Below are positions 1 through 6,771 of a stretch of DNA of 10,140 nt, piece by piece. The stretch's first letter is position 1. Every line of letters starts with the position of its first letter. The translations under genes and the position numbers were made by a program. Below the pieces are notes generated by a model. It searched no databases. It saw only the letters and a list, made by a program, of their open reading frames with translations, and had not been told where the DNA came from. The DNA lies in NCBI GenBank assembly GCA_900552675.1, contig USAI01000081.1, positions 1 to 10,140 on the forward strand, given 5' to 3'. This stretch comes from an uncultured Prevotella sp. Its GTDB lineage: Bacteria; Bacteroidota; Bacteroidia; Bacteroidales; Bacteroidaceae.

Positions 1-89
1 TGTGCAACTTTTTACTCATATTTATCAACTTAAATTAATTCCGCCAACGGGTAATTGTTAATGTCTTTTTAATGATTATTACCTTTAGT

Positions 90-533
90 TTAAAAGGCGT
101 ACATAATGTTTGTGTCAATATCAAGATAATAATGTTCGCTTTGGTCGCGTATAGGGGCGAAATTCCATAGTATGCCGATACGTGTCTTTGTTAATCGCAT
201 ATAGTTCCATAGTTGTTGTCGGTGGTTAGCATTAACGTTCTCAACAGCTTTACATTCGATAAAAACCTGGTCTTGTACATAAAAGTCGACAAAGTGTTTA
301 TGTTTTATCCTTTGACCATGAAAATCGATAGTGAAAAAGTATTCTCTTGTATAAGGAATCGAGTTCTCGTTGAATATAATTTCCAATGCATCTTGATACA
401 TATATTCGTTAAGAAAAGGCCCCAACTCTTGGTGCACTGCTTGGCAACATCCATTAATGTGATAACAGTATTTGCGTAGTTTTTCTTGAAGTAGAGGTTG
501 ATGTTCTCCCAATTTTTGAATGTTGAAAATCAT
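90..533 (-). CDS. GxxExxY family protein, PD-(D/E)XK nuclease-like
   Basis: Small soluble protein of 147 residues, a usual length for the GxxExxY family. The namesake motif is visible as G38-P-F-L-N-E43-Y-M-Y46, inside a helix that also carries E36 and E51. A PD-(D/E)XK-like core follows: D83 in FVDFYV, then E93-C-K95 in VFIECKAV, and Q106-Q107 in the next helix. These are the residues expected for metal binding and catalysis in this fold, so the active site looks intact. The C-terminal half (YMRLTKTRIGILWNF) matches the family pattern of a final strand ending in NF. The biochemical role of the family is not settled; nuclease activity is inferred from the fold. There is no signal peptide, so it is probably cytoplasmic. 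It is monocistronic here, more than 330 bases from the next minus-strand gene. ATG is the only obvious start. I see no clear TAnnTTTG promoter upstream. Confidence 0.88.
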   Translation of the reverse strand: MIFNIQKLGEHQPLLQEKLRKYCYHINGCCQAVHQELGPFLNEYMYQDALEIIFNENSIPYTREYFFTIDFHGQRIKHKHFVDFYVQDQVFIECKAVENVNANHRQQLWNYMRLTKTRIGILWNFAPIRDQSEHYYLDIDTNIMYAF

Positions 534-669
534 AACGTCAAAAGGCTATTGTTTTTATTTATAAAAGATTTTTATGTCTACAAGAAGTAGTTAATAAATG
601 CAAGTTTCAAAAGATTATTACTTAATGAATGATACAAAAGATTGTAGATAATGTTTTTTTTGTTTATCA
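534..669. other. AT-rich intergenic stretch, no gene seen
   Basis: This is the upstream region of the GxxExxY gene and it is very AT-rich. On the minus strand it contains the sequence ATCTTTTG twice (in the 600-650 region), but neither copy fits the TAnnTTTG consensus. No convincing promoter, RNA gene or small reading frame is visible. A run of eight T lies at about 654-661 on the plus strand, just before the large palindrome. Confidence 0.5.
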
Positions 670-806
670 CCGCCAAATCTTTCGAGCGGCACGAAGTGTC
701 GCAGTATGTATATAGGAGGCTGGATAGAGGGAGAGCTTGCTCTCACCAATCCGCCCTTCTATATACATACAGAGCCGAAGGCTCGAAAGATTAGGCGGGG
801 TTTTTT
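670..806. repeat. Large nested palindrome ending in a T run
   Basis: A complex inverted repeat of about 130 bases. The outer arms 670-687 and 781-798 match at 17 of 18 positions. Just inside each arm is a small hairpin with a GAA loop: GCGGCAC-GAA-GTGTCGC at 686-702 and GAGCC-GAA-GGCTC at 772-784; each shares a few bases with the outer stem. Inside these is a perfect 12-bp stem, 704-715 with 759-770 (GTATGTATATAG / CTATATACATAC). A terminal hairpin GAGAGC-TT-GCTCTC (731-744) closes it, with a further short GGAT/ATCC pairing. TTTTTT at 801-806 follows the outer stem on the plus strand, which resembles an intrinsic terminator, but no plus-strand gene lies upstream. The flanking genes are both minus-strand, and that side has no U run. 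It may be a mobile palindromic repeat, a structured RNA, or a terminator left from an older arrangement. Confidence 0.85.
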
Positions 807-866
807 ATGTTTTTGTCTAAAAACGTCAAACAAAATCGTTATTCGCCGAAGTACACCCACACCAGT

Positions 867-1331
867 TCATATCCACACATCAGTGTGGGCAGAGACAGCG
901 TGTTGCCATTGAAGCCATAGCGGCGAGCATACGTTGCGCAAGTGGCTAAAGTTGTCATGGGTCGACAGTTGCGTTGTCAAAAGGGTTATGCCTTTCACAA
1001 TCTCGTCGTATGACATCCACCTATATTGTGGCAGAGTGGGGGTGTGCTCTCCTGTGCCTACGCGTACGCTTACCACCTTGCCCTCATTTTCTTGCACTTC
1101 TACCGTCAGCACCGAGGGCGTGCGCTGTAGGCTAAACCGATATACTGTGCTGGTGATACTTGCCAATTTACTGTCATCAAGATGGGCAAAGGGCTTAAAA
1201 ACGGTGTCGGTAACAAGGGCTATCTCATCATTGGGGCTGCCATAGCAAGAAAGGCTACTGAAGCAGCAAAGCGCAACACAAAAGCTACTGAGGCCAGAAA
1301 GCGCAACAAGTGTTCTTCGTAATAATGACAT
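867..1331 (-). CDS. Hypothetical exported protein
   Basis: A 154-residue protein I do not recognise. The N-terminus (MSLLRRTLVALSG) has two arginines followed by a hydrophobic stretch to about residue 29, then CYGSPNDE, consistent with a signal peptide cut near residue 30-32. C29 is a weak lipobox candidate (S-L-S-C is not a good match), so lipoprotein status is uncertain. The hydrophobic core is an imperfect tandem duplication of ten residues (VALSGLSSFC then VALCCFSSLS). The mature part is about 120 residues with predicted mixed strand and helix; no catalytic motif stands out. It lies 61 bases downstream of the AbiEii gene on the same strand with no obvious terminator between, so it may be co-transcribed with the toxin-antitoxin pair, but an exported protein is not a usual AbiE partner. 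The start is the ATG at 1331; no own promoter was recognised. Confidence 0.6.
   Translation of the reverse strand: MSLLRRTLVALSGLSSFCVALCCFSSLSCYGSPNDEIALVTDTVFKPFAHLDDSKLASITSTVYRFSLQRTPSVLTVEVQENEGKVVSVRVGTGEHTPTLPQYRWMSYDEIVKGITLLTTQLSTHDNFSHLRNVCSPLWLQWQHAVSAHTDVWI
1254..1313. repeat. Imperfect 30-bp tandem duplication inside the 867-1331 gene
   Basis: Two adjacent 30-bp units begin with GCTACTGA at 1254 and 1284, and each carries AAAGCGCAACA in its second half. Over the first 25 bases 21 are identical. On the minus strand the unit encodes ten residues and lengthens the hydrophobic core of the predicted signal peptide. Confidence 0.7.
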
Positions 1332-1392
1332 AAGCTTTTTGTTTTGAGGGGGTTAATGTGATGTTTTTTTAATACTATTTTTTGATTTCATG

Positions 1393-2265
1393 TTATCGTA
1401 TGTTTTCCCAATAAGGAAGAAGTGTTTTTTGTATAAATGTTACAACGTCAGTATATAATAATGAGTCTTCTTTTTTTGTTATTTTCCGCAAGAAAGCCTC
1501 CCATCTTATATTCATTTGTATATTCTTTCCAAAATCTTTTCGAAAGAACATTGTGTTCTTGCTGTACGGCGTATGGCGGTTCTTAAAGGTCTGGAGTACG
1601 GCTTCTTGAAGAATGGCAGGTTGGTAGGTTTCATTATGTAAGATGTTGTATAGGTCGTAATAATCTTTCATCCTGCTGCTTTGGTCGGCAAGGTCTATAA
1701 TGGCGTGCATCTTTTCTGCTATAACGGTTTCTATTGAATAGGCTAACACATTTACATTTGGTAAATGTGTTATTAGAACAGGATAGTCGATGTCGACAGG
1801 TGATGGGGTAACGATGTCGCCAAAACCTATATCCATCGTTATTATTTGAGCGATGGTATCCATCTTTACAGGTATGCTTAGACGGATGCCATGGTAGTCT
1901 TTAAACTCGGTTATGTTTTGTGCAGTAATGTGCTCGGTGTCAAATACAACGCCATCTTCTTCGAATGAAACCGAACAAATTTCTTTAAAGGCATCAACAA
2001 TGACAAGCCCATCATTGCTGATATTGTTACCAAGAAAGTCGATGTCTAATGTAGGACGAGCTTCAAACCTCTCGTAGGCATATATAAGGGCACCACCTTT
2101 CAAATAGAAATTGCTTCTGAAACGTGTTTGCGACATTCTATAAAGAAGGCGCTCTTGAAAATATCGAGTCAGTATTGTTTGATAAAAGATATTTTCTTTT
2201 TGGGCAATATTTAGCAACTTTGTGCGAATAGATTTGCCATAATTCTTTTTCAACTCTTTGTTCAT
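1393..2265 (-). CDS. abiEii: AbiEii/AbiGii-family nucleotidyltransferase toxin
   Basis: Toxin of an AbiE-type (type IV) toxin-antitoxin system, 290 residues, full family length. The nucleotidyltransferase signature is clear: K56-G-G58 followed by R70-P-T-L-D74-I-D76-F, giving the two metal-binding aspartates, with a likely third acidic position in MDIGFGD (D145 or D150). The family's C-terminal motif is present as AEKMHAII (183-190) and SSRMKDYYDLY (196-206), with K185, R198, K200 and D201 in the expected order. All key residues appear intact, so it should be active. Members transfer nucleotides; related MenT enzymes modify tRNA 3' ends, and AbiE systems abort phage infection by stopping growth. 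The substrate here is unknown. The ATG at 2265 overlaps the antitoxin stop codon (ATGA), implying translational coupling. It is cytoplasmic, with no signal peptide. Confidence 0.95.
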   Translation of the reverse strand: MNKELKKNYGKSIRTKLLNIAQKENIFYQTILTRYFQERLLYRMSQTRFRSNFYLKGGALIYAYERFEARPTLDIDFLGNNISNDGLVIVDAFKEICSVSFEEDGVVFDTEHITAQNITEFKDYHGIRLSIPVKMDTIAQIITMDIGFGDIVTPSPVDIDYPVLITHLPNVNVLAYSIETVIAEKMHAIIDLADQSSRMKDYYDLYNILHNETYQPAILQEAVLQTFKNRHTPYSKNTMFFRKDFGKNIQMNIRWEAFLRKITKKEDSLLYTDVVTFIQKTLLPYWENIR

Positions 2266-2825
2266 AGCTTTACTTGTAGATATTTTTCAAGGATGGTGCC
2301 TACACGCAGTTGGCGTGCATAGTCCATCAGTTTGCTGATATTACGTTCTTTACGAGAAAGGTAGTTGTTAATTATTTCGGCACATACATCGATGCCCACT
2401 TTATTGCGAAACTTAATGGCATCGCACACACACCTTTCTACGTCATAAACGCGAACTTTAATTCCTTCAATAACCTTTACTGTAACACCTATCTCAAGAA
2501 GAGTAGATGTGTAATGGTGAAGCTTTATTTGTGGAAACGAAGGAATAGTTACTTTCCTATCTCTTTTTATGGCAACATGAAATGCTTGTGGTATTGAGGT
2601 GGTAAGATGATGAATGTTCCATGCTGACCAAAGGCACAATATGCCATTGGGAACAATCATATCAATATCTATCATGCTAGATGTCAACTGGTCGACATTG
2701 GCGTATACGCCGCGGCAAACTTGTATAAGTTCGCCTTGCCGAGCGCTTTCAAGCATCTTATAGTAGGCTGTGCGTCCTTGCTCTTTAATGCTTGCTGATG
2801 ATACGTATGAGCTCTTTCCTTCCAT
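2262..2825 (-). CDS. abiEi: AbiEi-family antitoxin, winged-helix transcription regulator
   Basis: Antitoxin and probable autoregulator, 187 residues from the ATG at 2825 (MEGKSSYV). The N-terminal part (residues about 5-50) is a winged-helix-like DNA-binding domain: helices around SSASIKEQGRTAYYKMLESA, then the wing-like QGELIQVCRGVYAN. The C-terminal domain has the family pattern IKVRVYDVERCVCDAIKFRNKVGIDVCAEIINNYL, equivalent to the usual ...ERTLCD...R.K.G.D... of AbiEi proteins, and ends with a helical tail. A GTG at 2858 would extend the frame by 11 residues, but that codon lies inside the inverted repeat and upstream of the likely -7 element, so I prefer 2825. The stop overlaps the toxin start by 4 bases. 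In known AbiE systems AbiEi represses its own promoter by binding inverted repeats and neutralises the toxin without a stable complex; both are inferred here. Confidence 0.93.
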   Translation of the reverse strand: MEGKSSYVSSASIKEQGRTAYYKMLESARQGELIQVCRGVYANVDQLTSSMIDIDMIVPNGILCLWSAWNIHHLTTSIPQAFHVAIKRDRKVTIPSFPQIKLHHYTSTLLEIGVTVKVIEGIKVRVYDVERCVCDAIKFRNKVGIDVCAEIINNYLSRKERNISKLMDYARQLRVGTILEKYLQVKL

Positions 2826-2843
2826 AATCTTAATTGGTTTTCG

Positions 2844-2887
2844 GTACAAAAGTACCACAAATATTTCTGATTGTGGTGCTTTTGTAC
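2844..2887. promoter_or_regulatory. Candidate AbiEi operator (17-bp-arm inverted repeat)
   Basis: The left arm 2844-2860 (GTACAAAAGTACCACAA) and right arm 2871-2887 (TTGTGGTGCTTTTGTAC) are inverted copies matching at 16 of 17 positions, separated by 10 bases. The repeat ends 19 bases upstream of the antitoxin ATG and contains the predicted -7 promoter element. AbiEi antitoxins are known to repress by binding inverted repeats at this place. There is no T run and no upstream gene to terminate, so an operator is a better reading than a terminator. Confidence 0.8.
2847..2854 (-). promoter_or_regulatory. -7 element of the abiE promoter
   Basis: On the minus strand 2854-2847 reads TACTTTTG, an exact match to the Bacteroidetes TAnnTTTG -7 consensus. 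It lies in the promoter-proximal operator arm, 21 bases from the antitoxin ATG. No good -33 TTG was found at the usual spacing, as would suit a weak or tightly controlled promoter. Repressor binding to the arm would block it. Confidence 0.55.
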
Positions 2888-3090
2888 GAAATATCTTTCT
2901 AAACGCCTCATTTTTAACTTATTTTGTCTGCCGTAGCCGCCCTTGCGCTTTGTATGAGCCCTTGTATATAAAGGTGCGGGGCTTAATAATAATATAGGTA
3001 TGCGCGCGAGACGTTGGTTTACGACAATTTGATGCTAAAACAGGTGTAAAGCATACGATATGAAAGTTTTTTGAAAAAAATAATGTAAAA
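2888..3090. other. Intergenic region between divergent units, no gene seen
   Basis: This separates the minus-strand AbiE module from the plus-strand adhesin-like gene. The first part (about 2925-3015) is richer in GC than its surroundings and includes a weak AGCCC/GGGCT pairing (2957-2961 with 2979-2983). From about 3030 the sequence becomes strongly AT-rich. I see no coding frame, RNA gene or terminator I can support. Confidence 0.5.
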
Positions 3091-3123
3091 TTGCTTATTT
3101 ATCAAAAAATATATATAAATTTG
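3091..3123 (+). promoter_or_regulatory. Bacteroidetes-type promoter of the first large gene
   Basis: The -33-like TTG is at 3091-3093 and the -7 element TAAATTTG at 3116-3123 (exact TAnnTTTG), with about 22 bases between, slightly longer than the usual 19-21. The -7 box continues as CAAAG, as it does at the second large gene. The start codon lies about 128 bases further on, leaving a long 5' untranslated region of roughly 115-120 bases. Confidence 0.6.
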
Positions 3124-3251
3124 CAAAGTGAACCAATCAATAGCCTTTAAAGACCCACAACAAACTAATGTTGCGAAAGGATAAAAAGCGTATTGAGAAA
3201 TATACATAAAGAGAGCAAATAATTTTTATATATTTATTAATAGGTATGCTT

Positions 3252-6200
3252 ATGAAAAAAGTTAACTTCCTTTTCAGTTGCCTACTGCTTTGGATGGTAG
3301 GTATGACGTATGCCATGGCTAAAACGGTAACTCCGTATAAGGTGGATTTCAACTCACCGATTGATACGAGCGAGCCCGACTTTGCCGTAGCACCTGGTTG
3401 GGACCATCAGGCTCCTGGCATTGATAATGGCTGGTCTATTGTTCACCCTTACTGGACTTACTCTGAGACAGGTGGAAAAGGTGATACTGAAGAAACCCCC
3501 AGTGGCTGGCTTTCATGTGGTTCACAGAACAAACGTAACGCAAACTGGGATTATGTAGATGACCATGATTATCTTATCACCCCTGTTGTTAATGGTAAGG
3601 TAACCTTCTCTGCTTGTTATGTTTATGCAAGCGACTTCTTCTTCCGTGTTTATACCATGAAAGAGGAAGACGGTAAGCTCGTTATTGATGAGAAGCTCCT
3701 CGACTTGGATAAAACAAAAGACTTTAAAGATCAGAGCCGCACATTCTATCAGTTTGAAATTCCTAATGTAGAGGGCAAACGTCTGTGCTTCTATTTTAGC
3801 GACTGCGGTATTGATGATTTTGAAGCCGAGTCGGCAGAGATACCTGAGGTATCGAAACTTACCATCAAGAAAATTACACCGAGCACCTTTGGCGACTTTG
3901 TTGATGCTGATGAAACAAACAACTATACTGTAAACTTCCAGGCCAGTGTAACCAATACGGGTAACGTAACCCTTACACCGGGAATGAAAAACTATAGCCT
4001 TAGTGTGTTGAGCGCTGATGGTAGCGTTATCAAAACTGTGGCTATGGACAAAGAACTTAAGCCCAATGAGTCGACAACGGTTGATGTTGCTGTAAAACGT
4101 AGCTATACTGAATTCCCCAACAAGGATACTTGGACATTGCGCGACGACCTCTCAAAGAAAACTGTAGAGATTGGTACCATTACACCTGGCGCTTATGCCG
4201 CTGCACCTGTGCTGACACCGAAATTTGAAGGCGATAAGACCGTTGCTGAGGCTAACTTCAATAAGACTGTTGCTGACAAGCACATGATGTTCTCGCTGAA
4301 GAATGTTAGCGGACAAGAACTGAAAATTACATCGGTAACCGCTCCTAAGGGATACAAACTGAACCTCGCTGCTGATGCCGTAGTGGCTAAGCACGACAGC
4401 TTAGACGTAGATGTTACCTTGCAGGCTGGCACTGCTGGTAAGAAAGAGGGCGACCTCGTAATTGCTACCAATCAGGGTGACCTCACCGTGAAGTTGAAGG
4501 GCGAAGTGGCTCCCGAAACTACATGGTATGCCGACTTTGAAGCTGTAAACATGCCTGTTGGTACTATTTGTGACAAGAGCGCGTGGACACTGGAATATAA
4601 GGCCAGCTCGTGGAAAACAGAGAACGACCAGCGCAACATGAAGATTGCTAAGTATGGTTCTGATGCTGAGCCCTATAAGTTCATCACTCCGCTGCTCGAT
4701 TTTGCTGAGGGCGAGACCTTTGAGATGGATTTGGCTCGTAACACTACAATGGATAGCTACGGCACATACAACTTCTCGATACTCTATTCTGACGACCGTG
4801 TAAATTGGACATCAGCTAAGGAAATTAAGTTTGACGACCTGAGCTCGCTTGTATTAGATTACACTGAATATCAGTTTAAACATTTCGTTGTTGATAACAT
4901 TCCTGCTGGTAAGCACTACATTGCTATTGCTGCTGTTAATGGTAAGGTGGATAACCTTATTGGTGGTACACCAGTTGAGGTGGCTCACGACTGGATGGTT
5001 TCTACCACCAACTTCCCTTCTAAGGGTCAGGTAAACAACAAGTACACTGCTACTGCTACACTGTTGAACAACAACCTCAAGGCAGAAGAAGAGGGCGCTT
5101 ATAAGGTAGAACTCTATGTAAACGATGAGGCTGTTGCCGAGGCTGAGGCTGTAAAGGTTGAAGCTGGTGCTGAGAACGAGTACACCTTCACCTATACACC
5201 GCATGAGGCTGGTGAGATTACTGCTAAGGTGGTGCTTACCGCTGGCGACTACAAGGCTGAAAGCACTGAGGCCACTGTAATTGTTAACCGTGAGGAGAGC
5301 TTGAAGGACGTAACCATTGGTACCGTTGCTTATGGTAAAGACTATAGTGGTGATCCTAAGGGATACTCTGAAGGTACAGCTCCTATGTATCACTCTTCTA
5401 AGTACTCTGAGTCAGAGTCGTTGCTTCCCGCTTCTATGCTGGCTGGCCAGCTGAACAAGGGTGACAAAATTAGCCGTATCAAGTTTACTGGTACTTGTGG
5501 TACCGATGGCTACAAGGCTAACGTGAAGATTTGGATGGAGAACACCACTGACGACAAATTGGTTGATGCTGCTACAGGTGATGGCGAAACCTCTACCGCT
5601 GATGATGCTACTACAACCAAGTTTGTTGACCGTGACACCACTCAGATGACTCAGGTGTTTGATGGCGAGGTAGAATATGCACGTACCTATACTGGCTGGT
5701 CAACTGCTGATGGTCCCCTTTGCGAGATTGTCTTCGATGAGCCCTTCGTTTACGATGGCAACGGTCTGCGTTTGCGCTTCGTACACAAGAGCGATGAGGA
5801 GTGCTACGACATCAAGTATGAGAAGGTAGCCGACAACGAGAATCTCTGTTTCCGTAAGAACAACAAACTGTGGGAGATTGGTGTTGAAGAGTATGGCGCT
5901 CAGCCTCTGCCCGTATACCACTTCGTTCTGCAGCTTGAACCTGCTAAGGTTGTAGGTAAGGTTACTGATAATGAGGGTGTGGCTATTGCTAATGCAAACA
6001 TCACACTGAAGAGCGACAACGTAGAATATTATGCTACTACTGCTGAGGATGGTACCTACAGAGTAGACGTTATTCAGTCTGCTCTCACTTATAAGGCTAC
6101 TGCCGTAAGCGGCGAGTTTATGGTAACTGCTGATGAAGATGTAGTATTCGGAAACGAGACCAGCAAGACTGTCAACTTCACACTGCCGTTTGCTACGGGC

Positions 6201-6341
6201 ATCAACACCGTAGCTCCTGCTGCCAGCGCTGCTAACACTAAGGTGTATAGCATTGAAGGCATCAAGGTTAGCGACAAGGGTCTGAAGGGCTTGAAGCCTG
6301 GCCTGTACATCGTTAATGGCAAGAAGGTGGTGGTGAAATAA
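3252..6341 (+). CDS. Large secreted multidomain adhesin-like protein with sorting-type C-terminal tail
   Basis: Predicted secreted or surface protein of 1029 residues. Order of parts: signal peptide 1-23 (MKKVNFLF..., ending AMA/K); choice-of-anchor J-like module about 30-190 with HDYLITP at 105-111; CARDB-like beta sandwich about 200-310 (VTNTGNVTLTPG); a module of the choice-of-anchor D type about 315-418; a second choice-of-anchor J-like module about 424-575 (YKFITPLLDF); CARDB-like about 580-680; a further sandwich module about 690-895 with the (I..I.F, FVYDGNGLRLRF) pattern common in bacteroidete surface proteins; a carboxypeptidase-regulatory-like domain about 898-978 (VVGKVTDNEGVAIANANI, AEDGTYRV); and a tail 982-1029 with VYSIEG, GLKPGLYIVNG and KKVVVK, like type IX secretion signals. 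No protease or glycosidase motif is seen. The track-level ATG at 3246 is two codons upstream; 3252 is preferred because MKK starts a normal signal peptide and TGCTTATGA is shared with the second gene. Alanine codons are mostly GCT, suggesting high expression. Confidence 0.85.
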   Translation: MKKVNFLFSCLLLWMVGMTYAMAKTVTPYKVDFNSPIDTSEPDFAVAPGWDHQAPGIDNGWSIVHPYWTYSETGGKGDTEETPSGWLSCGSQNKRNANWDYVDDHDYLITPVVNGKVTFSACYVYASDFFFRVYTMKEEDGKLVIDEKLLDLDKTKDFKDQSRTFYQFEIPNVEGKRLCFYFSDCGIDDFEAESAEIPEVSKLTIKKITPSTFGDFVDADETNNYTVNFQASVTNTGNVTLTPGMKNYSLSVLSADGSVIKTVAMDKELKPNESTTVDVAVKRSYTEFPNKDTWTLRDDLSKKTVEIGTITPGAYAAAPVLTPKFEGDKTVAEANFNKTVADKHMMFSLKNVSGQELKITSVTAPKGYKLNLAADAVVAKHDSLDVDVTLQAGTAGKKEGDLVIATNQGDLTVKLKGEVAPETTWYADFEAVNMPVGTICDKSAWTLEYKASSWKTENDQRNMKIAKYGSDAEPYKFITPLLDFAEGETFEMDLARNTTMDSYGTYNFSILYSDDRVNWTSAKEIKFDDLSSLVLDYTEYQFKHFVVDNIPAGKHYIAIAAVNGKVDNLIGGTPVEVAHDWMVSTTNFPSKGQVNNKYTATATLLNNNLKAEEEGAYKVELYVNDEAVAEAEAVKVEAGAENEYTFTYTPHEAGEITAKVVLTAGDYKAESTEATVIVNREESLKDVTIGTVAYGKDYSGDPKGYSEGTAPMYHSSKYSESESLLPASMLAGQLNKGDKISRIKFTGTCGTDGYKANVKIWMENTTDDKLVDAATGDGETSTADDATTTKFVDRDTTQMTQVFDGEVEYARTYTGWSTADGPLCEIVFDEPFVYDGNGLRLRFVHKSDEECYDIKYEKVADNENLCFRKNNKLWEIGVEEYGAQPLPVYHFVLQLEPAKVVGKVTDNEGVAIANANITLKSDNVEYYATTAEDGTYRVDVIQSALTYKATAVSGEFMVTADEDVVFGNETSKTVNFTLPFATGINTVAPAASAANTKVYSIEGIKVSDKGLKGLKPGLYIVNGKKVVVK

Positions 6342-6374
6342 CATCGCAAGTAACACATCTCTAATATGATGAAG

Positions 6375-6421
6375 GCTCTCGTGAGTGGTCAACAGCCGCT
6401 CGCGAGAGCTTTCTTCGTTTT
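6375..6421 (+). terminator. Intrinsic terminator of the first large gene
   Basis: A 14-bp stem, GCTCTCGTGAGTGG (6375-6388) with CCGCTCGCGAGAGC (6396-6409), is complete if two G-U pairs are allowed; the loop is seven bases. T-rich sequence TTTTCTTCGTTTT follows. It starts 34 bases after the stop codon. Confidence 0.85.
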
Positions 6422-6463
6422 AACCCACTATTTTCGTTTTAACCCACTATTCTTCGTTTTAAC
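6414..6463. repeat. 19-bp tandem repeat, 2 full copies plus a partial third
   Basis: The unit TTCGTTTTAACCCACTATT occurs at 6414-6432 and 6433-6451 without mismatch. After one extra base a third partial copy TTCGTTTTAAC follows at 6453-6463. The array begins inside the T-rich tail of the terminator, so each copy supplies another TTTT tract. It is far too short for a CRISPR array and has no spacers. Confidence 0.9.
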
Positions 6464-6719
6464 GGTTCAGATAATATTGTCGTGTATTTAACAATCTATT
6501 TCGCGCTACAGACGTGTTTTACTTGAACACGATGTTCCATGAATTATCCAAGTAGGACGGTGGCCTCCGTGCCACGTCCTCCCGACATTAGTCGTTACTG
6601 TATAATCATGTTGCTGCCTTGCTGTGAAATAGTAAGCAATAAGACTGTATAAATATTACATATTCGTATAATAAACGAAAAATAATAAACAAAACGTAAG
6701 AAATATTGATTTTTCTGTG
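6464..6719. other. Intergenic region with small hairpins and the 36-bp repeat, no gene seen
   Basis: The region holds weak inverted repeats: ATTGT/ACAAT at 6476-6494 and CGTGTT/AACACG at 6513-6531. The 36-bp dispersed repeat is listed separately. From about 6640 it is AT-rich up to the promoter of the second large gene. No reading frame of useful length is apparent on either strand. Confidence 0.5.
6547..6582. repeat. Dispersed hairpin-forming repeat, copy 1
   Basis: This 36-base element starts TCCAAGTAGGACGGTGGCCT. It is repeated at 10062-10097 with 34 of 36 bases identical. It folds as GGACG (6555-6559) with CGTCC (6575-6579) and TGGC (6561-6564) with GCCA (6571-6574), with one bulged G and a six-base loop. 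It lies downstream of the first large gene and is not followed by a T run, so it is unlikely to be a terminator. Confidence 0.85.
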
Positions 6720-6747
6720 TTGATTTGAAAATAGTTTGCTATATTTG
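6720..6747 (+). promoter_or_regulatory. Bacteroidetes-type promoter of the second large gene
   Basis: The -7 element TATATTTG at 6740-6747 is an exact TAnnTTTG match and continues CAAAG, as at the first large gene. A TTG at 6720-6722 is a possible -33 element, 17 bases upstream, a little short. The ATG lies 24 bases after the -7 box, so the 5' leader would be under about 20 bases, unlike the long leader of the first gene. Confidence 0.6.
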
Positions 6748-6771
6748 CAAAGAGATATTTAAACATTGCTT

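Noticed and set aside
670..798. tRNA-like cloverleaf reading of the palindrome
   Set aside because: The arms are too long and there is no acceptor, anticodon or T-loop signature; the symmetry is that of a DNA palindrome.
706..912. 68-residue plus-strand frame starting after a GGAGG-like sequence
   Set aside because: The frame runs through the palindrome, and apparent coding there is explained by the inverted repeats. Its start lies upstream of the GGAGG, and this lineage does not rely on such sites.
934..1245. 103-residue plus-strand frame
   Set aside because: It overlaps the exported-protein gene in antisense; it lacks a promoter and any plausible signal peptide or domain. The minus-strand frame has a proper signal peptide and is preferred.
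2826..2858. GTG start at 2858 for the antitoxin
   Set aside because: It lies within the inverted repeat and upstream of the likely -7 element, and the extra residues (MVLLYRKPIKI) do not extend the winged-helix domain.
2684..2911. 75-residue minus-strand frame overlapping the antitoxin N-terminus
   Set aside because: It is a frame shadow of the AbiEi gene and its operator, with no family pattern.
2957..2983. Possible terminator AGCCC/GGGCT
   Set aside because: The stem is only five pairs with a long loop, no T run follows, and no gene ends upstream on the plus strand.
4854..5393. 179-residue open frame on the minus strand
   Set aside because: It is antisense to the CARDB-like part of the first large gene; it exists because codon bias there removes stop codons on the other strand.
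5700..6392. 230-residue open frame on the minus strand
   Set aside because: It is antisense to the conserved C-terminal domains and tail of the first large gene, and shows no recognisable motif.
6414..6463. CRISPR array
   Set aside because: Repeats are directly adjacent with no spacers, only two to three units, and no cas gene is nearby.
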